From: Pseudodesulfovibrio sp.
Lineage (GTDB): Bacteria > Desulfobacterota > Desulfovibrionia > Desulfovibrionales > Desulfovibrionaceae
DNA length: 64,000 nucleotides
Assembly: GCA_016744135.1 (NCBI GenBank)
Contig: JADGEX010000002.1
Span: 868,001 to 932,000, forward strand
Reading direction: 5' to 3'
The position numbers and the translations under genes were made by a program. Numbering within the stretch: the first letter of the stretch is position 1; every line of letters begins with the position of its first letter. Shown piece by piece: positions 51,045 through 59,704 of this stretch. Under the pieces are notes generated by a model. It ran no database searches and had not been told where the DNA came from. It saw only the letters and a program-made list of their open reading frames with translations.

Positions 51045-53312
51045 ATGGATACGACAAAAAAAGTCCAGAATCTTAAAGATCGTTTGAGTTATATTCGGGA
51101 TATCTTCGCGGGTAAGGAAGAGGAATCCATTCGTTTACTTTCTGCAAAATTGAGTGAGTTGTTGGAACGGCATCAGTCGCAACCCGGTGGTGTATCCAGC
51201 AGTCAACTCGCACGGCTTGAAGATCTGTTTGATTTTTCCGAGCGAAAACTTGATCTTGCTCTTACGCCCATGGATCGGGTGCGTATTGTTCGACATCCAC
51301 AACGTATTTGTCTCAAAGATATACTTGAGAATGTCTACGATAATTACACTGAGATTGGTGGGCGTGGCGAATTCAATATTGATCCGTCCATGTTGATTGC
51401 CAGAGCCGTTTTTTCTCGCAGAGTAGGTGACAAGGTCATCAATCAGATGGTCATGGTTATCGGTCAGGAAAAAGGCCATGGCGAGGCTTTTCGTAATGGC
51501 GGGTCGGTTAAGCCTTCAGGGAATGCCAAGGCCTTGCATTATATGAAGGTCGCTGAAACTGAAAATATTCCGGTGCATACTTTTGTGTTTACGCCCGGAG
51601 CGTACCCTGTGGAAGACTGGCCGGGGGCTGCCCAGCAGATTGCCAAAAATTTATATGAATTATCTGCACTTAAAGTGCCGGTTGTTTCTATTTTTTCCGA
51701 AGGTGGTTCGGGTGGAGCCGAGGCGGTTGGCTTGGCAGACCGACGTATCATGCTTTCTCACGGGTACTATTCTGTTATTTCACCCGAAGGGGCGGCAGCC
51801 ATCGAAGGTGGTTTACGTGGCGGAACGCGGGCAACGCCTGAACTGATTGAAAAGTGTGCCAGACAACTGTGCATTACAGCCGAGGATAATCTTCAAAATG
51901 GGTATATCGACCGCATATTGCAGGAACCTCCTTTGGGTGCCAGGCCCAATCATTATGATTTTTTCCGGGAATTGCGGCGCGAATTGATTCAAACCACCAA
52001 TGAGGTGGTCAGTGGTGTCAAATCCATGAAGTTGTACCGAGCCATGGCAGTTCGCGGTAGCAAAACCGATGACGCTGAATCCATCTACATGCGGTGGACC
52101 CTGTCAAAGTCCGCTTTGAATCGTTTGGTTGACCAACGGCAACGTAAATTCCGGAATTTGAGTCGCCATGCTCGTTTGGATGGTACGGGGGTCGTTAACC
52201 GGGCTGTGACCGCGACCAAAGGGGCGGTCTGGGCGATACATTCTTTTTTGCGATATGATGTTTTGGGACGGCAGAAAAAACGTCTTGATGCCATGTTTGA
52301 GGATCTTGGTGCCGAAGCACATCTGGTCCGCCACAAGCTTCTTATGCCGCTGAAAAAAACCGTGGATAAGGTGCTGCCGGGTAACGGCTCAGGTCGTCCC
52401 GTTGTGGGCGAAGAGGTCATGAACAGGTTAACTCGGCTGTCCTGTCCGGAAGACGGAGCATGTCTGGTCGGCAGTGAATGGGCCTGGACAAGTCCTCGCA
52501 GTCATGAGGATAGGACCATCACTTGTCCCAATGTGCGAACACAGCATTGCCCTGATTTGTGGGTGCCTGATCTTTTTGGTGATTTTGCTGGCGTATGTCC
52601 TTCCTGTGGTCACCATTTCCCTATGGAATATCGATGGTATCTAGAAAATGTTTTTGATTACAGCGAGTCCAAGGAATTCAATCAGCAATTGGAATCCGTG
52701 AATCCGTTGGGGTATGAGAAGTTTGATTTCAAGCTTGACAAGGCCAAGGAAAAGACCGGGTTGAAATCAGCCTGCATCACCTTTGAGACTTCTATTGAAG
52801 AGGTCGATACCGTAGTCGCGGTTTTGTGTGCTCCTTTCCGGGGTGGTAGTGTTGGCGCGGCCGAAGGTGAGAAGTTTATTCGTGCGGCGGAACGTGCTGG
52901 ACGCAAACGGCAGCCGTTTATCGCCTATGTACACGGAACAGCGGGTATTCGCATTCAGGAAGGCGTTAACGGCGTTATTCAGATGCCTCGGTGTACTATC
53001 GCCGTTCGTCGGTATATCGATGCTGGCGGACTGTATCTTGTATTGTATGACACCAATTCCTATGCTGGCCCCGTGGCCAGTTTTCTTGGGTGTTCTCCAT
53101 ATCAATTCGCTGTACAGTCATCGAACATTGGTTTTGCCGGTCCCGGCGTCATTACTGAAACTACGGGCATTACGATTCCGCCGGATTATCACCGCGCTTA
53201 TCATGCTCTTTCGCGAGGGCATATCCACGGCATATGGGACAGACGAGAGGTCAAAAAAAACCTCCATCAGTCGCTCTTGACCATGGGTGGTCGCAACCTA
53301 TACTATCGTTAG
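51045..53312 (+). CDS. Fused carboxyltransferase (AccA-AccD order)
   Basis: A 755-residue protein carrying both carboxyltransferase halves in one chain. The N-terminal half resembles AccA: FNIDPSMLIARAVFSRRVGDKV, VIGQEKGHGEAFRNGG, FTPGAYPVEDWPGAAQQIA, ISPEGAAAIEGG. The C-terminal half resembles AccD: a zinc-ribbon-like cysteine set (CPNVRTQHCPD, then VCPSCGHHFPMEYR), then crotonase-fold motifs (VGAAEGEKFIRAAERA, AGPVASFLGC, GFAGPGVITETTG). A 100-residue linker lies between them. E. coli has separate accA and accD; this alpha-beta fusion is less common. It transfers CO2 from carboxybiotin to an acyl-CoA, presumably acetyl-CoA. Confidence 0.88.
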   Translation: MDTTKKVQNLKDRLSYIRDIFAGKEEESIRLLSAKLSELLERHQSQPGGVSSSQLARLEDLFDFSERKLDLALTPMDRVRIVRHPQRICLKDILENVYDNYTEIGGRGEFNIDPSMLIARAVFSRRVGDKVINQMVMVIGQEKGHGEAFRNGGSVKPSGNAKALHYMKVAETENIPVHTFVFTPGAYPVEDWPGAAQQIAKNLYELSALKVPVVSIFSEGGSGGAEAVGLADRRIMLSHGYYSVISPEGAAAIEGGLRGGTRATPELIEKCARQLCITAEDNLQNGYIDRILQEPPLGARPNHYDFFRELRRELIQTTNEVVSGVKSMKLYRAMAVRGSKTDDAESIYMRWTLSKSALNRLVDQRQRKFRNLSRHARLDGTGVVNRAVTATKGAVWAIHSFLRYDVLGRQKKRLDAMFEDLGAEAHLVRHKLLMPLKKTVDKVLPGNGSGRPVVGEEVMNRLTRLSCPEDGACLVGSEWAWTSPRSHEDRTITCPNVRTQHCPDLWVPDLFGDFAGVCPSCGHHFPMEYRWYLENVFDYSESKEFNQQLESVNPLGYEKFDFKLDKAKEKTGLKSACITFETSIEEVDTVVAVLCAPFRGGSVGAAEGEKFIRAAERAGRKRQPFIAYVHGTAGIRIQEGVNGVIQMPRCTIAVRRYIDAGGLYLVLYDTNSYAGPVASFLGCSPYQFAVQSSNIGFAGPGVITETTGITIPPDYHRAYHALSRGHIHGIWDRREVKKNLHQSLLTMGGRNLYYR

Positions 53313-53397
53313 TCCAGAGTTCGTTACAGACGGACCATACCTTTTGGACCTCCGGCGTCGGAGGCAGAAAGCAAAAACGAGAATACAAGGAAAGATA

Positions 53398-54048
53398 GTG
53401 CTGAATATTAAAGAGTTACTTGATAAGGTTAAAGCGTCTCCCTACCGTGAAATTGTGATTCGTGCTCCGCATACCGGCGTTGTTGAGTTTGCTGGTTTGA
53501 AACAGGGCGACACTGTTCGTGGTCCTGGAGGCGATTATAAAGAAAAACCTGGTACGCTGTTGGCGAATTTGACCAGAGAAAAGAACAAGAAGCCCATTCC
53601 GGCACCGGAGAAGGGCGTGATTGAGGCTGTCCATCTGGAACATGAAGGCCAGTTTGTGGAAGCCGGTGAGCCTTTGGTGACCATCAAGCATTATTTGACC
53701 CGTAAGGAAGTTATTGAGCTGATTCTTCAGGAGGCATTGTACCTGTTCCGTGCACCTGAGCGTGCTAAGTACTATTTTGTTCCCGAAGTCGATCAAAAAC
53801 TTAAGGTGTCCGGCAAGCGCTCCGTCAAAGTGCATGATGGGATGGAAATCCTTATTGTTTCTCGCATGAAGCGTGAGACTCCTTTGGCCTATACCGGTCC
53901 TGATGGCATTATCTATTCCGTATATTTCGGTCGTGGCGACAATGTGGACGAGGGTGGCCCGTTGATCGGTGTTTGCCCTGAAGATCAATTGACCGTCATT
54001 CAGGATGTGGTTGCTCGTATCCAGAGTGAATGGGAAGAAGAAGAGTAG
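53398..54048 (+). CDS. Biotin carboxyl-carrier-like protein with MKR site
   Basis: A 216-residue protein with two lipoyl/biotinyl-like halves. The first (RAPHTGVVEF to EAGEPLVTI, about 22-96) has no lysine hairpin. The second (146-192) has the hairpin with M157-K158-R159 followed by ETPL and a C-terminal strand (GRGDNVDEGGPLIGV), matching the MKM-centred biotinyl domain, except that MKM is MKR. GTG behind AAGGAAAG is the preferred start; a longer frame would overlap the previous gene. It probably carries biotin between the two enzymes encoded upstream. Confidence 0.78.
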   Translation: MLNIKELLDKVKASPYREIVIRAPHTGVVEFAGLKQGDTVRGPGGDYKEKPGTLLANLTREKNKKPIPAPEKGVIEAVHLEHEGQFVEAGEPLVTIKHYLTRKEVIELILQEALYLFRAPERAKYYFVPEVDQKLKVSGKRSVKVHDGMEILIVSRMKRETPLAYTGPDGIIYSVYFGRGDNVDEGGPLIGVCPEDQLTVIQDVVARIQSEWEEEE

Positions 54049-54054
54049 GACACT

Positions 54055-54396
54055 ATGGGTAGACTCCTTCAGGTACGCGTTACAGCTTGGACTTTCAGTG
54101 AAGATGATGTCGAAAAGGCGTATCCTTCATTGTGGAAACTTGTTTGGCAAGATCCTAAAGTTATTCAGAAAAAAGGCGTACTTGAACTGACAGGAGCCAT
54201 ATTCGATGCGGTCCGAGTCGGATTGATCGACGGCGATAAGGTCGAAGCTCTGAAAGACGGAGCAGAAAAAGCCGAAGAAATGCGGCTTGAGATCGAGAAG
54301 TTACTGGGTGAATGGAAGCCCGGAGAAGCGGACAAGATTATCTACCAATTGGAAGACCTGCTGGATAAACTTGAAGATATTGCAGACAAATTTTAA
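54055..54396 (+). CDS. Conserved small protein of unknown function
   Basis: A 113-residue acidic protein, predicted all-helical, starting MGRLLQVRVTAWTFSEDD. The second half (AEKAEEMRLEIEKLLGEW, then IIYQLEDLLDKLEDIAD) looks coiled-coil. No signal, no membrane helix, no known domain. It follows the carrier-protein gene by 6 nt and precedes ssb, so it could belong to the carboxylase operon. Confidence 0.75.
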   Translation: MGRLLQVRVTAWTFSEDDVEKAYPSLWKLVWQDPKVIQKKGVLELTGAIFDAVRVGLIDGDKVEALKDGAEKAEEMRLEIEKLLGEWKPGEADKIIYQLEDLLDKLEDIADKF

Positions 54397-54430
54397 AGAT
54401 TGAAGAATATAAAGAGCGTAAGGAGATAAT

Positions 54431-55000
54431 ATGGCTGGCAGCATGAACAAAGTTATTCTTATCGGCAGGTTGGGGCGTGATCCCGAGTTGTCTTATACGC
54501 CCGCCGGACAGGCCCGGGCGAAATTTTCCATTGCCACGGATGAAGGTTACCGTGATAGGCAGACCGGCCAGAAGGTCGAAAAAACAGAGTGGCACAATAT
54601 TGTTGCTTGGAGACAGACCGCTGAATTTTGTGGCAACTACCTTGGCAAGGGCCGTCTGGTCATGGTCGAAGGAAAGTTGCAGACACGGAAATGGCAGGAT
54701 CAGAATACCGGCCAGGATCGTTACATGACCGAGATCGTCGCTGACAGAGTTCAGGGACTTGATCGAGCGGCTGATGGTGCCGGTGCTCAGGCCGGTGGCG
54801 GATATCAAAAACAGCAGGGCGGCTACCAGCAGCAACAGCAGGGTGGTTACCAACAGCAGCAACAGTCTCAGGGTGGTTATCAACAGCAGGCTCCTCAGCA
54901 GGGGCAGGCAGCTCAGCAGGGTCAACCCCAGGAGCAGGAGGAAGACCTCGGTCCCGCCTTTCCGTCTGAAGCCAGTGGTATGGACGACGTACCGTTTTAG
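54431..55000 (+). CDS. ssb: Single-stranded DNA-binding protein
   Basis: A 189-residue SSB. The OB fold (MNKVILIGRLGRDPELSYTP to YMTEIVADRVQGLDR, about 1-117) is followed by a long glutamine/glycine-rich disordered tail (QQQQGGYQQQ repeats) and the acidic tip MDDVPF that binds partner proteins in replication and repair. The AAGGAG site precedes the ATG. Confidence 0.97.
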   Translation: MAGSMNKVILIGRLGRDPELSYTPAGQARAKFSIATDEGYRDRQTGQKVEKTEWHNIVAWRQTAEFCGNYLGKGRLVMVEGKLQTRKWQDQNTGQDRYMTEIVADRVQGLDRAADGAGAQAGGGYQKQQGGYQQQQQGGYQQQQQSQGGYQQQAPQQGQAAQQGQPQEQEEDLGPAFPSEASGMDDVPF

Positions 55001-55001
55001 G

Positions 55002-55059
55002 CAATATTTGAGTAAAAAAAGGGTGGCTTTTGCCACCCTTTTTTTTGCTCAAATATTGT
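55002..55059. terminator. Long bidirectional terminator after ssb
   Basis: GGGTGGC and GCCACCC are flanked by A7 and T8 runs and by CAATATTTGAG/CTCAAATATTG, giving nearly 30 bp of pairing with a short loop. Confidence 0.93.
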
Positions 55060-55062
55060 TAC

Positions 55063-55187
55063 CCGGCTCGCGATAGCGGCGCATTTGCACATTTTTCGGG
55101 CTTCGTTTTATTCTCAACGTAGCTAGGCTACGCCTCCGGTGAAACTGCTTCCGAGAAAATGCACATCTGCACCACTCTCTCAAGCTT
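55063..55187. repeat. Intergenic repeat alpha, copy 2 (long imperfect palindrome)
   Basis: About 125 nt. The two arms (GGCTCGCGATAGCGGCGCA and the complement of GCACCACTCTCTCAAGC) pair imperfectly and the centre is CGTAGC-TAG-GCTACG. Same family as copy 1 (30225-30352), located at the same kind of convergent junction. Confidence 0.7.
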
Positions 55188-55326
55188 CAAGGTGGCGGAG
55201 AGTGTGTGTGGGGTGATGAATGGACGGGGCGCTATGCCGCCATCTCTCAAAGGAACTTGGTGATTAATGAGAAAGAGAAGGTGCGAAGGATTGTCATGGA
55301 CACAACATTTCGCCGAAGGCGACATA
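55188..55326. other. Spacer between repeats alpha and beta, no gene
   Basis: No gene is recognised. It ends in a small hairpin (TCGCC-GAA-GGCGA) just before repeat beta copy 2. Confidence 0.5.
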
Positions 55327-55409
55327 AAAAGTTTTGGAGAGTCCAGAGAACCTTTTTCAAAAGGTTCTTTGGTCTCGCTGAAAGCGGCCCCCGGCAGGGT
55401 GCCAGAGGC
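55327..55409. repeat. Intergenic repeat beta, copy 2
   Basis: About 83 nt ending 10 nt before the stop of the minus-strand ATPase gene. On the minus strand it forms a strong hairpin (CCAAAGAACC-TTTTGAAAAA-GGTTCTCTGG) followed by ACTCTCCAAAACTTTTT, so it can terminate the aap operon. About 75-80% alike to copy 1. Confidence 0.75.
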
Positions 55410-55419
55410 CTTTCGAGAA

Positions 55420-56166
55420 TTAGTGTTGCAGGATTTGGCTCAGGAAGAGCTTTGTCCTGTCATACTGAGGATTGCTGAAGAACTCTTCCGGTGAATTCTG
55501 TTCCACTATTTCGCCGTAATCCATAAAGATCACACGGTCGGCTACGGTACGGGCAAAACCCATTTCATGGGTGACGCAGACCATGGTCATGTTTTCTTCG
55601 GCAAGCTCAATCATGACATCCAGCACTTCCTTGATCATTTCTGGGTCAAGGGCGGATGTTGGCTCGTCAAAGAGCAGAATGTTCGGGCTCATGCACAGGG
55701 CGCGGGCAATGGCAACACGCTGTTGCTGACCACCGGAAAGCTGGCCTGGATATTTTTTGGCCTGTTCGGCGATGCGGACACGGTCGAGATAGTGCATGGC
55801 AATTTTTTCTGCTTCCTTTTTGGGCATTTTACGTACCCAGACTGGAGCAAGAGTCAAGTTTTCAAGAACCGTCATGTGCGGGAACAGATTGAAGTTCTGG
55901 AAGACCATACCGACTTCTTTACGGATCTTTTCGAGACCCTTGAGATTGCCAGTCAGTTCAGTGCCATCTACGATGATGGTTCCTTCCTGATGGTGTTCCA
56001 GACGGTTCATACACCGGATGAGGGTGGATTTTCCTGAACCGGACGGACCGCAGATGACGATGCGTTCGCCTTTGCGTACCTGAAGATCAATATTTTTGAG
56101 AACGTGAAAGTCGTCGTACCACTTGTTCAGTCCTTTGACGTCGATCACAACTTTCTGAGATTCCAT
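55420..56166 (-). CDS. aapP: General L-amino acid ABC transporter ATPase (AapP)
   Basis: A 248-residue ATPase: [63 protein letters not shown]. It is close in sequence to the ATPase of the other amino-acid transporter in this window, but sits in a distinct operon (aapJQMP order, minus strand). Last gene of that operon. Confidence 0.93.
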   Translation of the reverse strand: MESQKVVIDVKGLNKWYDDFHVLKNIDLQVRKGERIVICGPSGSGKSTLIRCMNRLEHHQEGTIIVDGTELTGNLKGLEKIRKEVGMVFQNFNLFPHMTVLENLTLAPVWVRKMPKKEAEKIAMHYLDRVRIAEQAKKYPGQLSGGQQQRVAIARALCMSPNILLFDEPTSALDPEMIKEVLDVMIELAEENMTMVCVTHEMGFARTVADRVIFMDYGEIVEQNSPEEFFSNPQYDRTKLFLSQILQH

Positions 56167-56178
56167 AATTCAGCCTTA

Positions 56179-57282
56179 TCAGTTGTTTTTCTTGGGGCCG
56201 CTTTTTTCCAGCGAACGGCCATAGCGGCTCATGCCGAAACAGATGCACCAGTATACGATGGCACAGAAGGCATAGCCTTCGGCATCGTGACCGAGCCATA
56301 CTTGATCCTGTGAGGCGGCTTTTGTCATGCCGAGGAAATCGAGCAGGCCGACGATAATGACCAGTGACGTATCTTTAAACAGTGCGATGCACCGACCTAT
56401 CAAAGCCGGTAGAACATGTCTGAGAGCCTGCGGCAGAACGATGAACAGAGTGACCATCCATTTACTGAGTCCTAGAGCTTTGGCTGCATCGGTTTGTCCA
56501 GAGGAGACGGCTTGTAAACCACCACGTACCACTTCCGCGATGTATGCGGAGGAGAATAGGATTATACCGATTTGTACTCGGAGCAGGTTATTGATCTGCA
56601 TATCCTCGGGGAGGAACAGTGGCATCATGACCGAAGCCATGAACAAGATCGTGATGAGCGGTACTCCGCGGATGAGTTCGATGAATCCGATGCACGGGGT
56701 GCTGATGCCTATCATTTTTGACTGCCTGCCGAGAGCCAGCAGAATGCCGAAGGGTATGGAGAGCAGAATGCCTACCGCAGCCAATCCAAGACTGAGCATG
56801 AGTCCGCCCCACATTGATTGGTCAACTTTGGCCAGCCCGGCACCTCCGCCGATGAGCCAGAGCGCGATGACGAAGAGCAGGGGCCACAGGCCGATGAGAT
56901 ACCGGTTCTTGCAACACCCAGAAACTGTGGCCGCGATGACACCGACAAAGAGAAATGCCGAGGCAACGGGACGCCAGATAAGTTCAGGAGGATAGGTTCC
57001 GACGAGCAATATCCTGTATTTTGCGCCAATAAAGGCCCAACAGGCTCCACCATCGTTGGTGCATATTCCAGGACCACCAGTCCAGACCGCGTCGATAAAC
57101 GCCCATGAAATGAGGGGTGGAATTCCCTTTGCAAGGAGTGCCATGCAGAGGATGGTCAGGATTGAGTTGGTCCAGCTGGAAAAGAGATTCTTGCGTAGCC
57201 AGTGAATCACACCCGTGGCCGCAATAGGTGCAGGTGCGGCTGGGGTGGGCGTGAAGACCAGTATTTTTTGTTCTTGGTTCAT
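56179..57282 (-). CDS. aapM: General L-amino acid ABC permease (AapM)
   Basis: A 367-residue permease with the longer N-terminal region characteristic of AapM (three more helices and a periplasmic insert before the conserved core). Starts at the ATG that overlaps the aapQ stop (ATGA); a longer frame would add 28 residues inside aapQ. Core: EVVRGGLQAVSSGQTDAAKALGLS in the EAA loop and VLPALIGRCIALFKDTSL. Confidence 0.92.
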   Translation of the reverse strand: MNQEQKILVFTPTPAAPAPIAATGVIHWLRKNLFSSWTNSILTILCMALLAKGIPPLISWAFIDAVWTGGPGICTNDGGACWAFIGAKYRILLVGTYPPELIWRPVASAFLFVGVIAATVSGCCKNRYLIGLWPLLFVIALWLIGGGAGLAKVDQSMWGGLMLSLGLAAVGILLSIPFGILLALGRQSKMIGISTPCIGFIELIRGVPLITILFMASVMMPLFLPEDMQINNLLRVQIGIILFSSAYIAEVVRGGLQAVSSGQTDAAKALGLSKWMVTLFIVLPQALRHVLPALIGRCIALFKDTSLVIIVGLLDFLGMTKAASQDQVWLGHDAEGYAFCAIVYWCICFGMSRYGRSLEKSGPKKNN

Positions 57283-58433
57283 CGTTCCACCATTTGTACC
57301 TTGGAGTTGAACCAGTTCATGCCTAGAGAAATGATCAGGTTGATGGTTAGGTACACCGCCATCCACAGCCCGATGATTTCGATAGCTTGGTCATTCTGGC
57401 CGATGATTGTGCCACCGACCGAAACCATGTCTGGGTAACCGATGGCGACAGCCAACGAACTGTTTTTTACCAAACTGGCGTAATCGTTGGTGGTGGCCGG
57501 GATGCAGACACGCAGGGTTTGCGGCAGGATCACCTTCCGCATGATCAGACTTGGCTTGAGTCCTAACGCCTTGGCAGCGTCGAGCTGTCCTTTGTCCACG
57601 GATTGGATACCACTGCGTACGTTCTCGCCAATGAAGGCCGCTGTATACATAATCAGACCGAGAAGCAGGGCAGAAAATTCAGGGCGCAGAACCATGCCGC
57701 CTTTGAAGTTGAATCCTTTCAGTATTGGCGTATCAAAGGCGATAGGCTGGCCGGTCAGGAGAAAGACCAAACCTGGTAGGCCTATGCATAGAGCGAGCGA
57801 AATCCACCCAGTGTGTAAGCCTTTACCTGTGGTATCTCGTAAGTGTTTGGACTTGCGGAAGAGGAAGATGGAACCGGCAATAGCAACAGCCAGAGCGATA
57901 AAGACCCATGCCATGCCATCTTGGAATTCCGGGCGGGGTAAAAAAATACCACGATTATTAATGAAGATGTCCTTGAAGGGAACCAAGCTTTTCCGAGGAT
58001 GTGGAAGTGAAACCAGAACCACGGAATAGCAGAAGAAAAGTGTGAGCAACAAAGGAATGTTGCGCAGTATTTCCACGTAGACGGCACCGAGTTTGGCCAC
58101 GAGCCAGTTGCCTGATACGCGGGCGCAGCCCACGATTACGCCGAGAATTGTGGACAGAACAATGGCGATAATCGAGACGAAAATCGTGTTCAATGCTCCC
58201 ATGAGAAATGCGTAACCGTATGTGTCGGCAGGCTCATAGGAGAGAAGAGTGTCGTTGATGGGCAGCCCTCCTTCTACTGACAGGAATCTGAAGCCTGAAG
58301 CAATATTGCGCGCTTCAAGGTTGGCCTGCGTGTTGTAGAAGAGCTGCAACGCGACATAAATGACTACCCCGATCACGAGCGTTTGCATCAAGATGACGGG
58401 GAGCTGTTTTTTTAGGTCGGAAGTCAGTGACAT
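57279..58433 (-). CDS. aapQ: General L-amino acid ABC permease (AapQ)
   Basis: A 384-residue permease. AapQ-like features: N-terminal helix (VILMQTLVIGVVIYVALQLFY), ARNIASGFRFL with EGGLPINDTLLSY, the YVEILRNIPLLLTLFFCYSV strip, a 130-residue central insert with helices, then the EAA loop (QLDAAKALGLKPSLIMRKVI). It pairs with AapM in the aap system, which imports many L-amino acids (known for Rhizobium AapJQMP). Confidence 0.93.
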   Translation of the reverse strand: MSLTSDLKKQLPVILMQTLVIGVVIYVALQLFYNTQANLEARNIASGFRFLSVEGGLPINDTLLSYEPADTYGYAFLMGALNTIFVSIIAIVLSTILGVIVGCARVSGNWLVAKLGAVYVEILRNIPLLLTLFFCYSVVLVSLPHPRKSLVPFKDIFINNRGIFLPRPEFQDGMAWVFIALAVAIAGSIFLFRKSKHLRDTTGKGLHTGWISLALCIGLPGLVFLLTGQPIAFDTPILKGFNFKGGMVLRPEFSALLLGLIMYTAAFIGENVRSGIQSVDKGQLDAAKALGLKPSLIMRKVILPQTLRVCIPATTNDYASLVKNSSLAVAIGYPDMVSVGGTIIGQNDQAIEIIGLWMAVYLTINLIISLGMNWFNSKVQMVER

Positions 58434-58465
58434 TGCACGCTACTAAAGTTGGATGTGAAAGATGG

Positions 58466-58501
58466 AACCGCACCAGACGGGAATTCCCGGCCAGTGCGGT
58501 T
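58466..58501 (-). terminator. Hairpin between aapJ and aapQ
   Basis: AACCGCAC pairs with GTGCGGTT, and the loop holds the palindrome GGGAATTCCC. No T run on the minus strand. Probably keeps aapJ mRNA in excess over the permease genes. Confidence 0.65.
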
Positions 58502-58526
58502 GTTTGTTTGTAATTCTGTATAAGGA

Positions 58527-59543
58527 CTAGCGAATGGGCATTGCGTAGAGCATACCGCCGCGGGTCCACAGGTCGTTATGACCACGGGGGATATTCATGG
58601 CGGTGTCGGGACCGAAATGGCGGTTATAAATTTCGCCGTAGTTGCCGACAGCCTGGATGGCGCGAATGAGCCAGTCATTGTCCAGATTGATGAAGGAACC
58701 GATGTCGCCGGATGCACCGAGCATACGTTTGACGACAGGGTCGTTGGAATTTTTCTTCATTTCAAGGACGTTAGCCTGAGTGATGCCTTTTTCTTCAGCT
58801 TCGATGAGGCCGTAGAGAACCCAAGTGACCAAGTCCTTCCACTGGTTATCACCGTGGCGGACGTAAGGAGCCAACGGTTCCTTGGAGAAGGTTTCGGACA
58901 GGATGACGTGATCGGCAGGATTCGGGGCGCTTGTGCGCAGGGAAGCGAGCTGGCTGACGTCGGTGGTGAAAGCATCGGTACGACCGGCAATATAGGCGTT
59001 GAAGGCCTCTTTTTTGCTGTCGAAGACAACTGTTTCCAGCTTGATATTGTTCATACGGGCGAAGTCGGCCACGTTCAGTTCACTGGTAGTACCGGAAACA
59101 ACGGCAACGGATGCGCCGTCAAGTTCTGCACCCTTGGTGACGCCCAAGTCCTTTTTCACCATGAAACCCTGGCCATCATAGAAAACGACGACTGTGAAGT
59201 CGACGCCCTGTTTGCCGTCGCGTTTCATGGTCCATGTGGTGGTACGGGATACAAGGTCAACTTGACCGGAAGAAACGGCCACGATCTTCTGTTTGGAGGC
59301 CAGAGGAACAAACTTGATGGCATCCTGATCCTTGAGAACCGCAGCGGCTACTGCGCGGCCCATGTCGACATCGAAGCCGGTCCAGCGGCCATTGGAATCA
59401 GGGGCGGAAAAACCGGCAACACCTTCGCTGACACCCAGTGTCAGAATGCCGTTTTCCTGAATGCGCTCCAAGGAGCCGGCCATAGCAGTGGAAGCCATGG
59501 TGAGCAGCAGAGCCGTCAGCAGCAATTTGCCAAAAAGTTTCAT
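58527..59543 (-). CDS. aapJ: General L-amino acid binding protein (AapJ)
   Basis: A 338-residue periplasmic protein. Signal peptide MKLFGKLLLTALLLTMASTAMA. AapJ/BztA-type sequence: VSEGVAGFSAPDSNGRWTGFDVDMGRAVAAAVL and the GDIGSFINLDNDWLIRAIQAVGNYGEIYNRHFG C-terminal part. The length exceeds ordinary family-3 receptors (about 250), as is usual for this group. A GGAGAG ribosome site precedes the ATG. First gene of the operon; a promoter and palindrome lie upstream. Confidence 0.94.
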   Translation of the reverse strand: MKLFGKLLLTALLLTMASTAMAGSLERIQENGILTLGVSEGVAGFSAPDSNGRWTGFDVDMGRAVAAAVLKDQDAIKFVPLASKQKIVAVSSGQVDLVSRTTTWTMKRDGKQGVDFTVVVFYDGQGFMVKKDLGVTKGAELDGASVAVVSGTTSELNVADFARMNNIKLETVVFDSKKEAFNAYIAGRTDAFTTDVSQLASLRTSAPNPADHVILSETFSKEPLAPYVRHGDNQWKDLVTWVLYGLIEAEEKGITQANVLEMKKNSNDPVVKRMLGASGDIGSFINLDNDWLIRAIQAVGNYGEIYNRHFGPDTAMNIPRGHNDLWTRGGMLYAMPIR

Positions 59544-59594
59544 CCTTTCTCTCCTTTGAAAAATGATAATGTGATTGATGCACGAATTTTGAGT

Positions 59595-59610
59595 ATTCGC
59601 CTAGGCGAAT
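59595..59610. promoter_or_regulatory. Perfect 16-bp palindrome upstream of aapJ
   Basis: ATTCGCCTAGGCGAAT, an exact inverted repeat, sits just downstream of the proposed -10 of the aap promoter, where a repressor would act. The regulator is not known. Confidence 0.5.
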
Positions 59611-59619
59611 GTTACGGGT

Positions 59620-59648
59620 GTGTTACAAACAGGCGGTAACAGTGTCAA
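59620..59648 (-). promoter_or_regulatory. Possible aap operon promoter
   Basis: On the minus strand TTGACA, 17 nt, TAACAC. The -35 is perfect, the -10 moderate. Confidence 0.5.
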
Positions 59649-59660
59649 CGAAAGGGGAAA

Positions 59661-59703
59661 AAAATAATGCCCGCACATGAAGTGTCATGGTGGGCATTAT
59701 TGG
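59661..59703 (-). terminator. Terminator of the SIMPL-domain gene
   Basis: AATAATGCCC pairs with GGGCATTATT; on the minus strand the stem is followed by a T run. Confidence 0.85.
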
Positions 59704-59704
59704 G

